Assembly: GCA_964631235.1 (NCBI GenBank)
Contig: CAZVZX010000006.1
Location: forward strand, 62,001-126,000
Source: JARKPK01 sp964631235
Lineage (GTDB): Bacteria; Planctomycetota; Planctomycetia; Pirellulales; Thermoguttaceae
Direction: 5' to 3'
Length of the DNA stretch: 64,000 nt
Positions 26,821 to 36,293 of the stretch are shown piece by piece (the first letter of the stretch is position 1; each line of letters starts with the position of its first letter). Under the pieces are notes generated by a model. The model saw only the letters and a list, made by a program, of their open reading frames with translations, was not told the DNA's origin and made no database searches. The translations under genes and the position numbers were made by a program.

Positions 26821-27504
26821 TCACTCCCTGCTGGCGTTACCAAACCGCCAGATATAGTAGATCAACGTGAACAACGCCTGAAGCGTGGCGGCCACGTAGG
26901 TCAGAGCAGCGGCATCGAGCACCTTATTGACGTAGTGCAACTCCTCCGGGCTGACGATGCCCAACTGAACCAACTGATCTTTCGCCCGGCGGCTGGCATT
27001 GAACTCCACGGGAAGGTTGACCACTTGGAAAAACACGACGGTCGCAAACAAAGCAATGCCAAGCCAAATGAGCCATGCAACCATTCCGAGCATCGCGCCG
27101 ACAAGAATCATGATTACGCCCGCGCCGCTGCCGAACCCGGCCAGCGGTACCACGGCATTGCGGATCACCAGCGGGGCATAGCCCGCCGCGTCTTGGATGG
27201 CGTGCCCCGCCTCGTGCGCGGCGATCCCTACGGCCGCCAAGCTGCGGCTTTGATAGACCTCGGGACTTAGCCGCAAAACCTTCTCCGACGGATCGTAATG
27301 ATCGCTCAAATGGCCCGGCGTTTGCTCGATGCCGACATCGTGCAGTCCGGCCGAATCGAGAATGTGCCGCGCGGCCGCCGCGCCCGACAACGGGGCGGCC
27401 ATCTGTTGAGCCGCTCCATAAGCAATTTGGATGCGCAATTGAGCCCACAGCCCCAAGAGAAACGCGGGCAGTACAAACAGGAAATACATCGGATCGAATA
27501 TCAT
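26821..27504 (-). CDS. YugP-family membrane zinc metallopeptidase
   Basis: 227 residues. The start ATG (27502-27504) has AAGGGG about 8 bases upstream. Helix 1 is MYFLFVLPAFLLGLWAQ; the zinc site HEAGH is at about residue 97 (GIAAHEAGHAIQDA). More membrane helices follow around 125-170 and near the C-terminus (TYVAATLQALFTLIYYIWRF). The text LRLSPEVYQSRSLAAVG and NLPVEFNASRRA is characteristic of the family (peptidase-like proteins named after B. subtilis YugP). Predicted to be a membrane-bound protease; substrates unknown. Confidence 0.9.
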   Translation of the reverse strand: MIFDPMYFLFVLPAFLLGLWAQLRIQIAYGAAQQMAAPLSGAAAARHILDSAGLHDVGIEQTPGHLSDHYDPSEKVLRLSPEVYQSRSLAAVGIAAHEAGHAIQDAAGYAPLVIRNAVVPLAGFGSGAGVIMILVGAMLGMVAWLIWLGIALFATVVFFQVVNLPVEFNASRRAKDQLVQLGIVSPEELHYVNKVLDAAALTYVAATLQALFTLIYYIWRFGNASRE

Positions 27505-28016
27505 CGTTCACCCCTTCATGTTCGATTTATTAGCGCCGTTGCGCGACTTATCGCTTACCCCCTCTGCACAACAGTACCTTGCCCGAGTCGCCCGATCGGC
27601 CTTCTTCCCGCAGCACCGGTGCCGTCTTTTGGCACCACTGCCGCCGGAGTTCTTGTCTTCTCGCCACGAACTCCAACGTCCAGCGGGGGCGGATTTCCGG
27701 TCGGTAGGAACGACCGTTTGATTCCCGGCTCCGCCGCCCCGAGCGTTGAATTGTAGCCCCCCAACGTGGAGATTCAACTCCGTTTGGACGATGATGATGC
27801 AGCCGTGCGGAAAAAGAGTTGCCGAACAACTCCCTCATCTTGCGTTGTCAACCGGCAATCGGCAGGCGATGCGGGCCATCAGACAGCGTCGCAGAGAAGC
27901 GAGGAAACCAGCAGGCAACTCGGCCGCGCCGCCTACGCAATCGGCCGATTTGCCGAAACAGCCGAAATAACCGATTCGCTCCAATCGCGGCCGGTTAGCC
28001 AACCAGGCAGCCGACG
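27505..28016. other. Intergenic region, no gene seen
   Basis: About 510 bases between two minus-strand genes, with no supported gene or terminator. The part near 27,930-27,970 has weak similarity to the dispersed repeat but not enough to call. Confidence 0.35.
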
Positions 28017-28925
28017 TCACCGGCGGCATTGCGCGATCAGTTCGCCCGCTCCGCCGGCCGCAAGCTCTTCAGCCGCCCGGCGGCCGAGCTGTTCCGCCTC
28101 GGCAAAGCCGCCCGCCACTTCTGCGCGAACCACCCGCCGGCCGTCGGCACTGAGCACCCGAGCAACCAGTCGAAGACCCGAGCCGGCCGCCTCGGCCAGC
28201 GCAGCAACCGGGGCAAGGCAACCGCCGCCAATCGCCGCAAGCATCGTTCGCTCGGCCGTCGTTGCCGCGCGCGTCGCAGCATCATTCAACTCGGCCAACA
28301 CGCCGAGAACGGCTTGATCGTCAACTCGCGCTTCAATGCCCAAAGCCCCTTGGCCCGGTGCGGGCAACATGATTTCCGGAGGCAGCCGTTGAACAATGCG
28401 ATCGCTTAGTCCGAGCCGATCGAGTCCGGCGGCCGCCAAGATAATCGCGTCGTACCGGCCTTCATCGAGCTTTCGTAATCGCGTATCTACATTGCCCCGC
28501 AAATCGGTCACGGCCAGATCGGAACGATACGCCAGCAATTGTGCCCGGCGACGCACGCTGCCCGTTCCGACGATTGCGCCGGGCGGCAGAGCGTCGAGCG
28601 AAACAAACCGCCGAGAAACCAACGCATCAGCACTCGCCGCCCGCGGAGGAACGGCCGCCAAAACCAGCCCCGCCGCCTGTTGCGTCGGCAGATCTTTCAG
28701 ACTGTGAATCGCGGCATCGGCTTCGCCGGCGAGGACAGCCGCTTGGATCTCGCGCGTGAACAGCCCCTGAGGCGACGAAGCGTCGATCGGCCCCTGATAT
28801 CGGTCGCCGCGGGTGCTCACAATCACCAGTTCGCACTCGTGGCCCAAGCGGCTCAACCGTTGCGCGATCCATTCGGTTTGCCAACGGGCTAGTGCGCTTC
28901 CACGGGTGGCTAAACGAAGCCGCAT
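28017..28925 (-). CDS. hemC: Porphobilinogen deaminase (hydroxymethylbilane synthase)
   Basis: 302 residues, joining four porphobilinogen units into hydroxymethylbilane in heme synthesis (cytoplasm). Motifs: RLATRGSALARWQT at the start, FTREIQAAVL, AIHSLKDLP with the catalytic-type Asp78, TGSVRRRAQL, DLRGNVDTRLRKL, PAPGQGALGIE, and the dipyrromethane-cofactor Cys236 in GGGCLAPVAA. The length is typical. The start ATG (28923-28925) fits the family N-terminus exactly. Repeat copy E ends about 25 bases upstream in the same orientation. No other heme gene is adjacent. Confidence 0.95.
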   Translation of the reverse strand: MRLRLATRGSALARWQTEWIAQRLSRLGHECELVIVSTRGDRYQGPIDASSPQGLFTREIQAAVLAGEADAAIHSLKDLPTQQAAGLVLAAVPPRAASADALVSRRFVSLDALPPGAIVGTGSVRRRAQLLAYRSDLAVTDLRGNVDTRLRKLDEGRYDAIILAAAGLDRLGLSDRIVQRLPPEIMLPAPGQGALGIEARVDDQAVLGVLAELNDAATRAATTAERTMLAAIGGGCLAPVAALAEAAGSGLRLVARVLSADGRRVVRAEVAGGFAEAEQLGRRAAEELAAGGAGELIAQCRR

Positions 28926-29248
28926 GCGTTCGCTCGACTCGCTGACGTCGTTCTAAACAAAACCGAAAGAAACGAAAGCTATTCAAAACAGAAACCACAC
29001 GCAATCGGCCGCGCGGTTGCGCCCGCGGCCACTATCGCAATTGTGTGGAACTTCTAAGGCGACGGCAATAAGTCGTGGCAATCGATAATCTGGGCGGGAC
29101 GGCGACTTTTCTATGCTTCCCGGCTGGAATACCGATCTTTCCCGGCTCCACTTTCGAGGCGACTTATCGCTGTCGGGTGAAAAACCGGCCGTTGTTCGCC
29201 GTTACCCTTCAGCCCAACAGAGCCCGGCGGTGCTCCTCGGTTGCGCGA
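28926..29248. other. Intergenic region with repeat copy E
   Basis: About 320 bases between two minus-strand genes; contains the dispersed repeat and no gene. Confidence 0.4.
28950..29054 (-). repeat. Dispersed intergenic repeat, copy E
   Basis: On the minus strand: AGTTCCACACAATTGC, GTGGCCGCGGGCGCAACC, GGCCGATTGCG, GAATAGCTTTCGTTTC, GGTTTTGTTTAG. It directly precedes hemC, so it may lie in the hemC leader. Confidence 0.7.
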
Positions 29249-30256
29249 CTAATCGGGTTTCTTCGCGGTGTCGCTCTCGGCGCCAACGTCGTTCTTGTCG
29301 GTCTGGGAGGCCGCCCCAGATAGAACGTCGGCCGGCGCGGGCAACTCGGAGATCTCCGTTACAGGAATCTTCTGCCACTCGCGTTGCACATCGTAGGGCG
29401 GCACGACGACCCCGCAACTGACCATGAATTGAATCGCTTGATCGATCGTAATGTTCAGGTCAATCACATCGCGCTTCGGCAACGTGATCGTAAAGCCGGT
29501 CATGGGCATCGGCGACGAAGGAACGAACACCGCCACAATCGGTTCATTGGCTGCCGCCCGAACGTCGAGAAAGCCTTCGCTCACCACAAAGGCCAAGCTC
29601 CAGATCCCGCGCCGCGGATACTCGATGGCAACAACTTTGCGGAACTGAACTTCCGTCTCGTTGAAGAAGAAATCGCTAAACTGCTTGACAGCGGAATACA
29701 CGCTGCGAATCAGCGGCAGCCGGACGATCAACTGCTCGAACGCCGTCCAAAATGCTCGGCCGATGCCCGCCGCTAAGAACTTGCCCAACAGATAAAGCAC
29801 GAGCACAAACAACAGCAAAAAGACCGGCACGACGATGTACGGTCGCAAGTACGTCGTTTCGACGTAGCTGCGATAGTATTCCTCGGCCGATCGCGGCGCA
29901 GTACGGGTTCCCACTGTGCGGCGTACGGTGTCGTACACCACCAGCGGAATAAAAGCGTCGCCCTCGACTTGGCGATAGACCAACCCGTCAACGGTCACGG
30001 TCTTCGCCACCGGATCGACCGGACCGATGTCATATCGGATGTCGGCCAACGTATAAACCAATCCCTCCCGAACCCAATTGGTTACCGGGTCGAGCACATA
30101 TTGTTTGACCGTCTGACCGACAAGCAAAAAAATGACGATCGTCAACAGGGGGGGAAGCAGTACGCCCAGTCCGCGCAGCATTGCGGCCCGAAAAGGCCGG
30201 GCGACCTTGCCCTTTTGCGAACCCGCGAAGTCCGTGGCGTGTTTCATAGCGTTCAT
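29249..30256 (-). CDS. DUF502 family membrane protein
   Basis: 335 residues. Two membrane helices: residues about 28-47 (GVLLPPLLTIVIFLLVGQTV) and about 148-172 (YIVVPVFLLLFVLVLYLLGKF). DUF502 hallmarks: LLRGLGVLLPPLLTI-type start, IRSVYSAVKQ, AVFVPSSPMPMTG-type PT/PS motif and LNITIDQAIQFMVSCG. Between the helices is an added extramembrane domain of about 100 residues. The start may be 30256 or the ATG 9 bases later (30247); neither has a strong ribosome site. Function unknown; related proteins sit in membranes of plants and bacteria. Confidence 0.87.
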   Translation of the reverse strand: MNAMKHATDFAGSQKGKVARPFRAAMLRGLGVLLPPLLTIVIFLLVGQTVKQYVLDPVTNWVREGLVYTLADIRYDIGPVDPVAKTVTVDGLVYRQVEGDAFIPLVVYDTVRRTVGTRTAPRSAEEYYRSYVETTYLRPYIVVPVFLLLFVLVLYLLGKFLAAGIGRAFWTAFEQLIVRLPLIRSVYSAVKQFSDFFFNETEVQFRKVVAIEYPRRGIWSLAFVVSEGFLDVRAAANEPIVAVFVPSSPMPMTGFTITLPKRDVIDLNITIDQAIQFMVSCGVVVPPYDVQREWQKIPVTEISELPAPADVLSGAASQTDKNDVGAESDTAKKPD

Positions 30257-30596
30257 TATCCAACTCGGCCGAAGTGAGACAAGCCGGGCAATCCGCTGAA
30301 ACGGGCGGCAAGCATCACGATCGTTGCAGCGAGCGGCGCAAGGAGGGCGATCCGAAGGCAGCATGGGCAAACTGCGACGCCAAGAAAAGATACGTCGCCA
30401 ATAGGCCGGTTCAAGCGTTTCGAACGATCGGGCGCGAACAGCGCGAACGTGTCATCACTCCGATCGCTTCACCCCCGGATTACATTTCACCCGCCCAATC
30501 GGGCGGCCGAGTGTTGAAAGCTGCATGAAGCGTTTGGGCGAACCGTGCCGATAGCCGTCCGCTTCGGCAAATCAATAGATTATTCACGCTAAAAGA
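30257..30596. other. Intergenic region, no gene seen
   Basis: About 340 bases between two minus-strand genes, with no hairpin or gene supported. Confidence 0.35.
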
Positions 30597-31406
30597 CTAT
30601 CTGTCATGACCTTGTGCACGCGCAATCACCCCGACGGCCACAAACGACGCTCCTCCCGCCTTGAGAACACGGGCAAGTTCACTCGCGGTGGCTCCCGTGG
30701 TCAAAACGTCATCGACCACCAGAATCCTGCGATTGCGAAAGAAATTACCTTTAGGAAAGCTGAACGCATTGCGCATATTGCGAAATCTAGCAAAAGGGCT
30801 CAAGTTTTCCTGCGGTGCCGTGTTGCGAACCCGGCGAACCGATTGGCCGATTTGGGGCAAACTTAGGCCGCGCGCAATCTCGGCCGCGATTGCATCGGCC
30901 GAGTTTACCGCCCGAACGAAGAATCGTCGCCAGTACATGGGAACAGCAATCACGGCATCAACGCCGAGCGACGTCGCCCAATCGCGGAAGTACGTTAGCC
31001 ACAAAATCGCTAAATTCTTAGCTAGTAATTCGTTATCTTGACGCTTCATCTTCAGGATCAGCGGGGATACGTCGCGGTATCGCCCCAATGCGCGGCAGGC
31101 GTCGAAGTGCAGCCGGTAGTGGCGACAGAAGGGGCACCGTCCCTCGGAAATAGCGGCGACCGCTGCAAAAGCACCACATCGGGGACAGCAGGGGCACTCG
31201 CGTTCGATCAGGCCGTCAACACATTCGCTACAAAATGCCGGTCGCTTTTCGTCATCGGCGAGCTTTCGTTCGCAAAGCAAACACCGCTTCGGCAACACGA
31301 TCGACTCGGCGAAAGAGCGGAACAATTGGCCTCTGAACATCCGATTCGCTCCCCCAATTCTTCGCAGAAACAGCAGAGTTCGACTGATTGGCGTGCGAGC
31401 GATCAT
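30597..31406 (-). CDS. comF: ComF family phosphoribosyltransferase
   Basis: 269 residues. An N-terminal zinc-finger region (CLLCERKL, CSEC, CPCCPRCG, CPFCRHY) is followed by the type I phosphoribosyltransferase-like domain with the PRPP motif ILVVDDVLTTGATASEL. Family text ALGRYRDVSPLILKMKRQ and VIAVPMYWRRFFVRAVNSAD is conserved. ComF proteins aid DNA uptake or recombination in transformable bacteria, though their enzyme activity is unclear. The gene is visibly less GC-rich than its neighbours (for example around 31,000), which may reflect transfer or weak selection. Start ATG at 31404-31406. Confidence 0.9.
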   Translation of the reverse strand: MIARTPISRTLLFLRRIGGANRMFRGQLFRSFAESIVLPKRCLLCERKLADDEKRPAFCSECVDGLIERECPCCPRCGAFAAVAAISEGRCPFCRHYRLHFDACRALGRYRDVSPLILKMKRQDNELLAKNLAILWLTYFRDWATSLGVDAVIAVPMYWRRFFVRAVNSADAIAAEIARGLSLPQIGQSVRRVRNTAPQENLSPFARFRNMRNAFSFPKGNFFRNRRILVVDDVLTTGATASELARVLKAGGASFVAVGVIARAQGHDR

Positions 31407-31697
31407 CAGATGTCGCCTTGACTTGGGGTTTTTCTACGGCCTATGCTGGATGGGGTGTTGCCGCCGGAAAACGGCGTTGACGGGGTTCGGAACGAGTTGA
31501 GTCGACGCACGCTCAGCTCGTGCTCAACGGTTTGCTCAAGCGGATGCTCCTTGGAAGAAGAGTGCTCGCGTGAGTGCGAAAAGTCGTCTCTATCATTACC
31601 ACCGACTCGAACCGTTGGCCCGCGGTGAGCGACTTGTCAACGAGGCGATTGCTTCGAACGGATTTCGGTTCAACCTCAAAATGGAACTTGCCAACTG

Positions 31698-33086
31698 ATG
31701 AACGCGGCCGACATCCAAACGGAAGATTCTGCGGATCCCACCTCAGCGGCGAGCGACGCGGCCCCCTCCGCCCGTCGTTCGCCCTTGAGCCTTCGCGCCG
31801 CATGGGCGGGCGGCGAGGCGCCGATTAGCCGGCTGATGGCACGCACCCTCGATCGGCCCGAACTGATCTCGCTGGCGGCCGGGTTCGTCGATCCCGACAC
31901 TTTGCCGGTTGGGCCCACCAAGGCCGCCCTCGATCGGCTTGTGACGGACGAGAGACGATTGCGCGCTGCCTTGCAATACGGAACAACCGTCGGGCTGATG
32001 TCGCTGCGACGACAGTTGGCCGAACGGTTGCTTGCAGCCGATGGCCGCAGCGACTTGGATCCCGACGTAATCGCCGGTCGGATAGTGCTTTCGGCAGGGA
32101 GCAATCCGCTGCTTTTCTTGATTAGCGACGCGCTTCTCGATCCCGGCGACATCGTGCTCTGCGCCGCACCGAGCTATTTCGTCTATCTTGGTCTTGCGGG
32201 CGGCTTGGGCGCGCGGGCCGTCGGCGTGGAAAGCGATGATGACGGCATCGTGCCCGAGGCGGTCGAAGACGAGTTGCGCCGCAGGCAACGCGCGGGCGAA
32301 AGGCGGCGGGTAAAAGCCATTTACGTCACCAGCTACTACGACAATCCGGCGGGACGCAGCATCTCGGGCCGGCGGCGCGACGAATTGATCGATATCGTAA
32401 GGCGTTGGTCGCGGGAACAGACGATCGTCCTGATCGAAGACGCCGCCTATCGTGAACTAAGGTACGAGGGCGACGATGAGGCGAGTTTGTGGGCGCGCGA
32501 CCGCGACGGGAGCCAAACGGCCCACGTCGGCACCTTCTCGAAGTCGTTTTCGCCGGGCGTTCGCGTCGGATGGGCCGTGCTGCCGCCGTCGCTTTTCGGG
32601 CCGGTCACCTCGCAAAAGGGTCACATGGACTTCGGCTCGCCCACCTTTAATCAATATCTGATCGATACCGTCCTCCGTGAAGGACTGTACGACCCGCACG
32701 TGGAAACCTTGCGGCAATCATACCGCGATAAACTCGGCGCGATGATCGATGTCGTTGCCGAACATCTCGGGCCGCTCGGGGCACGGTGGCGTCGGCCGCG
32801 AGGCGGACTATACCTCTGGGTGGAGCTTCCCGAGGGAATCGACACCGGCTTGAATAGCTCGCTGTTCAATCGGGCACTCGACGAAGGCGTGCTCTACATT
32901 CCCGGCGAATTGTGTTTTCCCGCCGAGGGAGCGTGCCGATCGACTGCGGGCTTGCGGCTATGTTTCGGCATTCCCTCGACCGAACAGATTCGCCGTGGCG
33001 TGGCCGCGTTGGGCCGAGCGATTCGGAAAGAACTGGCACAGCGAGGCAAAGCCGGCCGCCCGCCGGTGCGGCCGCACCCGGGCTAA
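31698..33086 (+). CDS. PLP-dependent aminotransferase, class I/II (2-aminoadipate/MocR-like type)
   Basis: 462 residues. Fold-type I aminotransferase: LISLAAGFVDPDTLP near the start, ALQYGTTVGLMSLRRQLAER, substrate-side YVTSYYDNPAGRSISG, IEDAAYRELRYEG (Asp contacting the cofactor) and the PLP-lysine motif TFSKSFSPGVRVGW. The closing LRLCFGIPS is typical. There is no GntR DNA-binding domain, so it is an enzyme, not a MocR regulator. Closest in style to LysN/ArAT enzymes acting on aminoadipate, Leu or aromatic amino acids; substrate unknown. Start ATG at 31698 with a poor ribosome site. Confidence 0.85.
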   Translation: MNAADIQTEDSADPTSAASDAAPSARRSPLSLRAAWAGGEAPISRLMARTLDRPELISLAAGFVDPDTLPVGPTKAALDRLVTDERRLRAALQYGTTVGLMSLRRQLAERLLAADGRSDLDPDVIAGRIVLSAGSNPLLFLISDALLDPGDIVLCAAPSYFVYLGLAGGLGARAVGVESDDDGIVPEAVEDELRRRQRAGERRRVKAIYVTSYYDNPAGRSISGRRRDELIDIVRRWSREQTIVLIEDAAYRELRYEGDDEASLWARDRDGSQTAHVGTFSKSFSPGVRVGWAVLPPSLFGPVTSQKGHMDFGSPTFNQYLIDTVLREGLYDPHVETLRQSYRDKLGAMIDVVAEHLGPLGARWRRPRGGLYLWVELPEGIDTGLNSSLFNRALDEGVLYIPGELCFPAEGACRSTAGLRLCFGIPSTEQIRRGVAALGRAIRKELAQRGKAGRPPVRPHPG

Positions 33087-33155
33087 CGATCGCTTCCGAG
33101 AAGTTGTCGTGCGTTTGCGGATGGAACTGCGACGGGCTACGCCCGATTGTTCGCC

Positions 33156-34289
33156 ATGCTGATCATCGACCGTTATCTTTTGCGACACTTCATCGGATCG
33201 TTTCTGATCTGCTATTGCAGCTTGTCGGGGCTGTACATCGTATTCGATGCGTTCACCAATCTCGACGGTTTTCTGCGGGCCGCCGAGAAAACCGGCAGTC
33301 TGCTCCAGCTTTTTCTCTCGTTCTACGGTTACCAGTGCATCATGTTTTTCGAGCGACTCAGCGGACTGTTGACGCTGATGGCCTCGATGTTCACCGTGGC
33401 GTGGTTGCAACGCCACAACGAAATGACGGCGCTGCAAGCGGCCGGGCTGCGGCGGCTCCGCATCGTCCGGCCGTTGATCGTCGCCGGCGTGACCATCGCC
33501 TGCGTGTCGGCCGCCGGCCGAGAGCTGCTCATCCCGCGATTCCGCGAGCAGCTCAGCCGGAAGTCGCAAGACCTGATCGGCGACGTAGCCCAACCGCTCA
33601 AACCGGTGTACGACAACCAAACCGGCATTCTGTTGCGCGGCGCGGGCACGTTGCGCGACGGTCAACGAATCGTCGAGCCGAGCTTCGTGCTGCCCTCGTA
33701 TTTGGATCACTACGGCAAACAGATTACGGCGGACGAGGCTCGCTATCAACCGGCGCAAGGCGATCGTCCGAGCGGGTATTTGCTGGTCAACATCCGCGAG
33801 CCGAAAGGACTCGATCGGCGGCCGTCGCTCAGTTTGCGGGGCGCGCCGGTTGTGCTGACCCGACACGACCACCCTTGGCTGGAAACGAACCAATGCTTCG
33901 TCGTCAGCGACATCACGTTCGATCAACTGGCCGGAGGGCAAGCATTCAAGCAATTCGCCTCTACGGCCGAGTTGATCGCCGGACTGCGAAACCCGAGCAT
34001 GGACTACGGTGCCGATGTGCGCGTCGCTGTTCACGCACGAATCGTCCAGCCGATCCTCGACATTCTTTTGCTTCTGATGGGCCTGCCCTTGGTGGCCACT
34101 CGCTACGACCGCAACGTGTTCCTGGCAATCGGACAAGGGATGGCGTTGGTTACGGTCTTTTCGGCCATCGTGATCGCCATGCAATATTTGGGCAATGTCT
34201 GCTTGGTGGCCCCCGCCACGGCCGCTTGGCTGCCGCTGTTCGTCTTCGTGCCGGCAGCGGTGTGGATGTTCGAAAATCTTCGCGACTGA
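33156..34289 (+). CDS. LptF/LptG family LPS-export permease
   Basis: 377 residues of the YjgP/YjgQ family, which with LptB moves lipopolysaccharide from the inner membrane. Helix 1 is RYLLRHFIGSFLICYCSLSG; helices 2-3 follow (LFLSFYGYQCIMFFERLSG, LTLMASMFTVAWLQ) with the conserved NEMTALQAAGLRRLRI coupling stretch. A beta-jellyroll-like periplasmic domain (about 130-290) and three C-terminal helices (LDILLLLMGLPLV onward) complete the fold. Only one copy is here. The start ATG at 33156 is preferred over an in-frame TTG. It lies 70 bases after the aminotransferase. Confidence 0.87.
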   Translation: MLIIDRYLLRHFIGSFLICYCSLSGLYIVFDAFTNLDGFLRAAEKTGSLLQLFLSFYGYQCIMFFERLSGLLTLMASMFTVAWLQRHNEMTALQAAGLRRLRIVRPLIVAGVTIACVSAAGRELLIPRFREQLSRKSQDLIGDVAQPLKPVYDNQTGILLRGAGTLRDGQRIVEPSFVLPSYLDHYGKQITADEARYQPAQGDRPSGYLLVNIREPKGLDRRPSLSLRGAPVVLTRHDHPWLETNQCFVVSDITFDQLAGGQAFKQFASTAELIAGLRNPSMDYGADVRVAVHARIVQPILDILLLLMGLPLVATRYDRNVFLAIGQGMALVTVFSAIVIAMQYLGNVCLVAPATAAWLPLFVFVPAAVWMFENLRD

Positions 34290-34362
34290 TCCAGGCCCAG
34301 CCGTTCGCGCGTGGCGGAAACGGTTCGGTTTTAGGGTGCGGCCGACGCTCGGAACAACAGGA

Positions 34363-34385
34363 ACTGTCCGCCTCGGGGCGACAGT
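34363..34385 (+). promoter_or_regulatory. Hairpin upstream of the nuo operon
   Basis: ACTGTC-C-GCC and GGC-GACAGT pair around a TCGG loop, with one bulged C. There is no T-run. It could be a weak terminator for the lptF/G-type gene or a leader structure. Confidence 0.3.
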
Positions 34386-34472
34386 GCCCCCGGGCTTTCA
34401 TGCGGGCCCCAGTGGGCGCAATCGGCGGCGTTCTTCCCGCCGTCGCCACTTTTCTGAGATTGCGTGCCCATT

Positions 34473-34478
34473 TAGAAT
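34473..34478 (+). promoter_or_regulatory. Possible -10 box of the nuo operon
   Basis: TAGAAT matches the -10 consensus in 5 of 6 positions, about 100 bases before nuoA. The matching -35 region (TTTTCT) is poor, so this is tentative. The 286-base gap before nuoA holds no gene. Confidence 0.25.
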
Positions 34479-34575
34479 GCCTTAGGTTTGTTGGATCGCG
34501 GCATCCTGTCTTTCGGCCGATCCAAACGCATCGGGCAGCCGGAAACGCGAAGAAAGCCTCGAAGCGAATCGAACA

Positions 34576-35124
34576 ATGATCCACAGCGAAGCAATCGTCC
34601 CACTGTTGCTGTTCATTGCCGGCGCGGCGGCACTGGCGGGCGTTTTGTTGTTGCTCGCGAAGATCGTCCTCCGCGGACGGCCGAACCCGATTAAACAAAT
34701 GCCGTATGAAAGCGGTGTGGATCCGATCCACGACGCGCGCCGGCCGTTCGATGTCCGCTTTTACCTAGTGGCGGTTGCTTTTCTGGTGTTCGATGTCGAG
34801 GTTTTGTTCCTCTACCCCTGGGCAGTCGCTGCCGGGGGAATCCGCGATTCCATCGTCCATGCCGGGAACACAAGCGTCCGTGCCGGGAACAATGCTACGG
34901 CAGCCGCGATCTCGGCGGAACCCGCGACTCCGGCTTCGGAACGGTCATCCGCTTCGTGCTCGTCGAGCGAATACACAAGCAAGGCGTCTCCGCTGGATTC
35001 TGCCGTCGAGATCGGCTGGGTTTCGGATCGCGGGCTTGTCTTCGGAGGCGTCGTCGCGTTTTTCGCATTGTTTTTATTGGGGTTGGCCTACGACTGGCGG
35101 AAAGGCGTTTTCCAATGGCGGTGA
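34576..35124 (+). CDS. nuoA: NADH-quinone oxidoreductase subunit A, with extra periplasmic loop
   Basis: 182 residues; membrane subunit of complex I next to the quinone site. Three helices: 8-32, 62-84 and 154-172. The conserved loop MPYESGVDP and the helix-2 text FDVRFYLVAVAFLVFDVEV(L)FLYPWA are present. Between helices 2 and 3, residues about 86-152 are a Ser/Ala/Thr-rich insertion (AGNTSVRAGNNATAAA, SERSSASCSSSEY) absent from usual 115-150-residue NuoA. From known topology this loop faces the periplasm. First gene of the nuo operon; nuoB starts inside its last codons (10-base overlap). Confidence 0.93.
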   Translation: MIHSEAIVPLLLFIAGAAALAGVLLLLAKIVLRGRPNPIKQMPYESGVDPIHDARRPFDVRFYLVAVAFLVFDVEVLFLYPWAVAAGGIRDSIVHAGNTSVRAGNNATAAAISAEPATPASERSSASCSSSEYTSKASPLDSAVEIGWVSDRGLVFGGVVAFFALFLLGLAYDWRKGVFQWR

Positions 35125-35645
35125 ACGAACTGCCGGACAATGTGGCAATCACCAATCTCGATCGATTGGTCAGTTGGTGCCGCAAGAACAGCCTGTGGCC
35201 GATGCCGTTTGCCACCGCCTGTTGCGGCATCGAACTGATGGCGACCGGGGCCAGCCGGCACGACATCGCCCGCTTCGGGGCCGAGGTGTTTCGCTTCAGT
35301 CCGCGTCAGTGCGATTTGATGATCGTCGCCGGGCGGGTCGTGATGAAGATGCTTCCCGTATTGCAACGCATTTGGCAACAGATGCTCGAGCCGAAGTGGT
35401 GTATTTCGATGGGGGCATGCGCTTCGACGGGCGGCGTCTTCGACACCTACTCCGTCGTGCAGGGGATCGATCGGTTCATTCCGGTCGATATGTACGTTCC
35501 GGGGTGCCCTCCCCGACCCGAACAACTGCTTCAAGCAGTGATCGATTTGCAAGAGAAGATTCAACGCGAAGGAACGATCGCCGGGCGCGAGTTCGCCCGC
35601 CGGGACGCTCTCGAGCCGAAACGCGCTTTGCGGGAGACTCCATGA
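35115..35645 (+). CDS. nuoB: NADH-quinone oxidoreductase subunit B
   Basis: 176 residues; carries the terminal [4Fe-4S] cluster N2 that passes electrons to quinone. Cluster ligands: the tandem Cys of FATACCGIE, the Cys of SMGACASTGG, and the Cys of YVPGCPPRPE. The start ATG overlaps the end of nuoA, and the stop overlaps the nuoC start (ATGA). The frame extends upstream but with non-family Arg-rich residues. The length fits the family (about 160-220). Confidence 0.97.
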   Translation: MAVNELPDNVAITNLDRLVSWCRKNSLWPMPFATACCGIELMATGASRHDIARFGAEVFRFSPRQCDLMIVAGRVVMKMLPVLQRIWQQMLEPKWCISMGACASTGGVFDTYSVVQGIDRFIPVDMYVPGCPPRPEQLLQAVIDLQEKIQREGTIAGREFARRDALEPKRALRETP

Positions 35646-36184
35646 CCGATCACAGCAAGGCGGCAGCGCCGGCCGACTCCCCGACGCATATCGCCGAACC
35701 ATTATTCAGTGAGATCGTCGCAGCCGTCGGCGGCGACCGTCCCAGCGAATTCCGCGGGCAACAGCGAATCGTGGTGCCGGCCGAGCGGATTTACGACGCG
35801 CTGTCGGTACTGCGCGATCGCTACGGCTTCGACATGCTCGCCGATATCACCTGCGTCGATTACTTGAACTATCGCGGCGCGACAGATCGGTTCGGCTTGG
35901 TGTACGTGTTGACCAACACGGTTCAAAACAAGCGGCTGGTGATTCGTTGTTTTGTAAACGACCCCGAGCCCAAGGTGCGATCGGCGACCGGTTTGTACGA
36001 GGCGGCCAACTGGCTGGAACGAGAAGTTTGGGATATGTTCGGTATCCGCTTCGAGGGGCATCCGGACTTGCGGCGAATTCTGCTTCCCGAAGAGTTCACC
36101 GCCCATCCGTTACGAAAGGACTACCCGTTGCAAGGGCGCGGTGAGCGACATAATTTCCCCGTCATCACGCGCGAGAGCGGCTGA
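35642..36184 (+). CDS. nuoC: NADH-quinone oxidoreductase subunit C
   Basis: 180 residues; 30-kDa subunit of the peripheral arm. Core text: LADITCVDYLNY, RFGLVYVLTNT, the family signature WLEREVWDMFGIRFEGHPDLRR (about residues 120-140), LLPEEFTAHPLRKDYPLQGRGER. It starts on the ATGA overlap with nuoB. It is separate from NuoD, unlike the fused NuoCD of E. coli. Confidence 0.96.
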   Translation: MTDHSKAAAPADSPTHIAEPLFSEIVAAVGGDRPSEFRGQQRIVVPAERIYDALSVLRDRYGFDMLADITCVDYLNYRGATDRFGLVYVLTNTVQNKRLVIRCFVNDPEPKVRSATGLYEAANWLEREVWDMFGIRFEGHPDLRRILLPEEFTAHPLRKDYPLQGRGERHNFPVITRESG

Positions 36185-36293
36185 CAATGCGTGCTGTCTG
36201 TTCCGCCGAAGCCCACCCAACGGATCGCGAAGACAACGTAAAATCGGTAACGACCCACGCCCGAACAAGCAGCGAACGAAATCAAGCGACGTT

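Noticed and set aside
32912..34579. 555-codon open frame overlapping the LptF/G gene on the plus strand
   Set aside because: Arg/Pro/Ala-rich translation in another frame of a clear membrane-protein gene.
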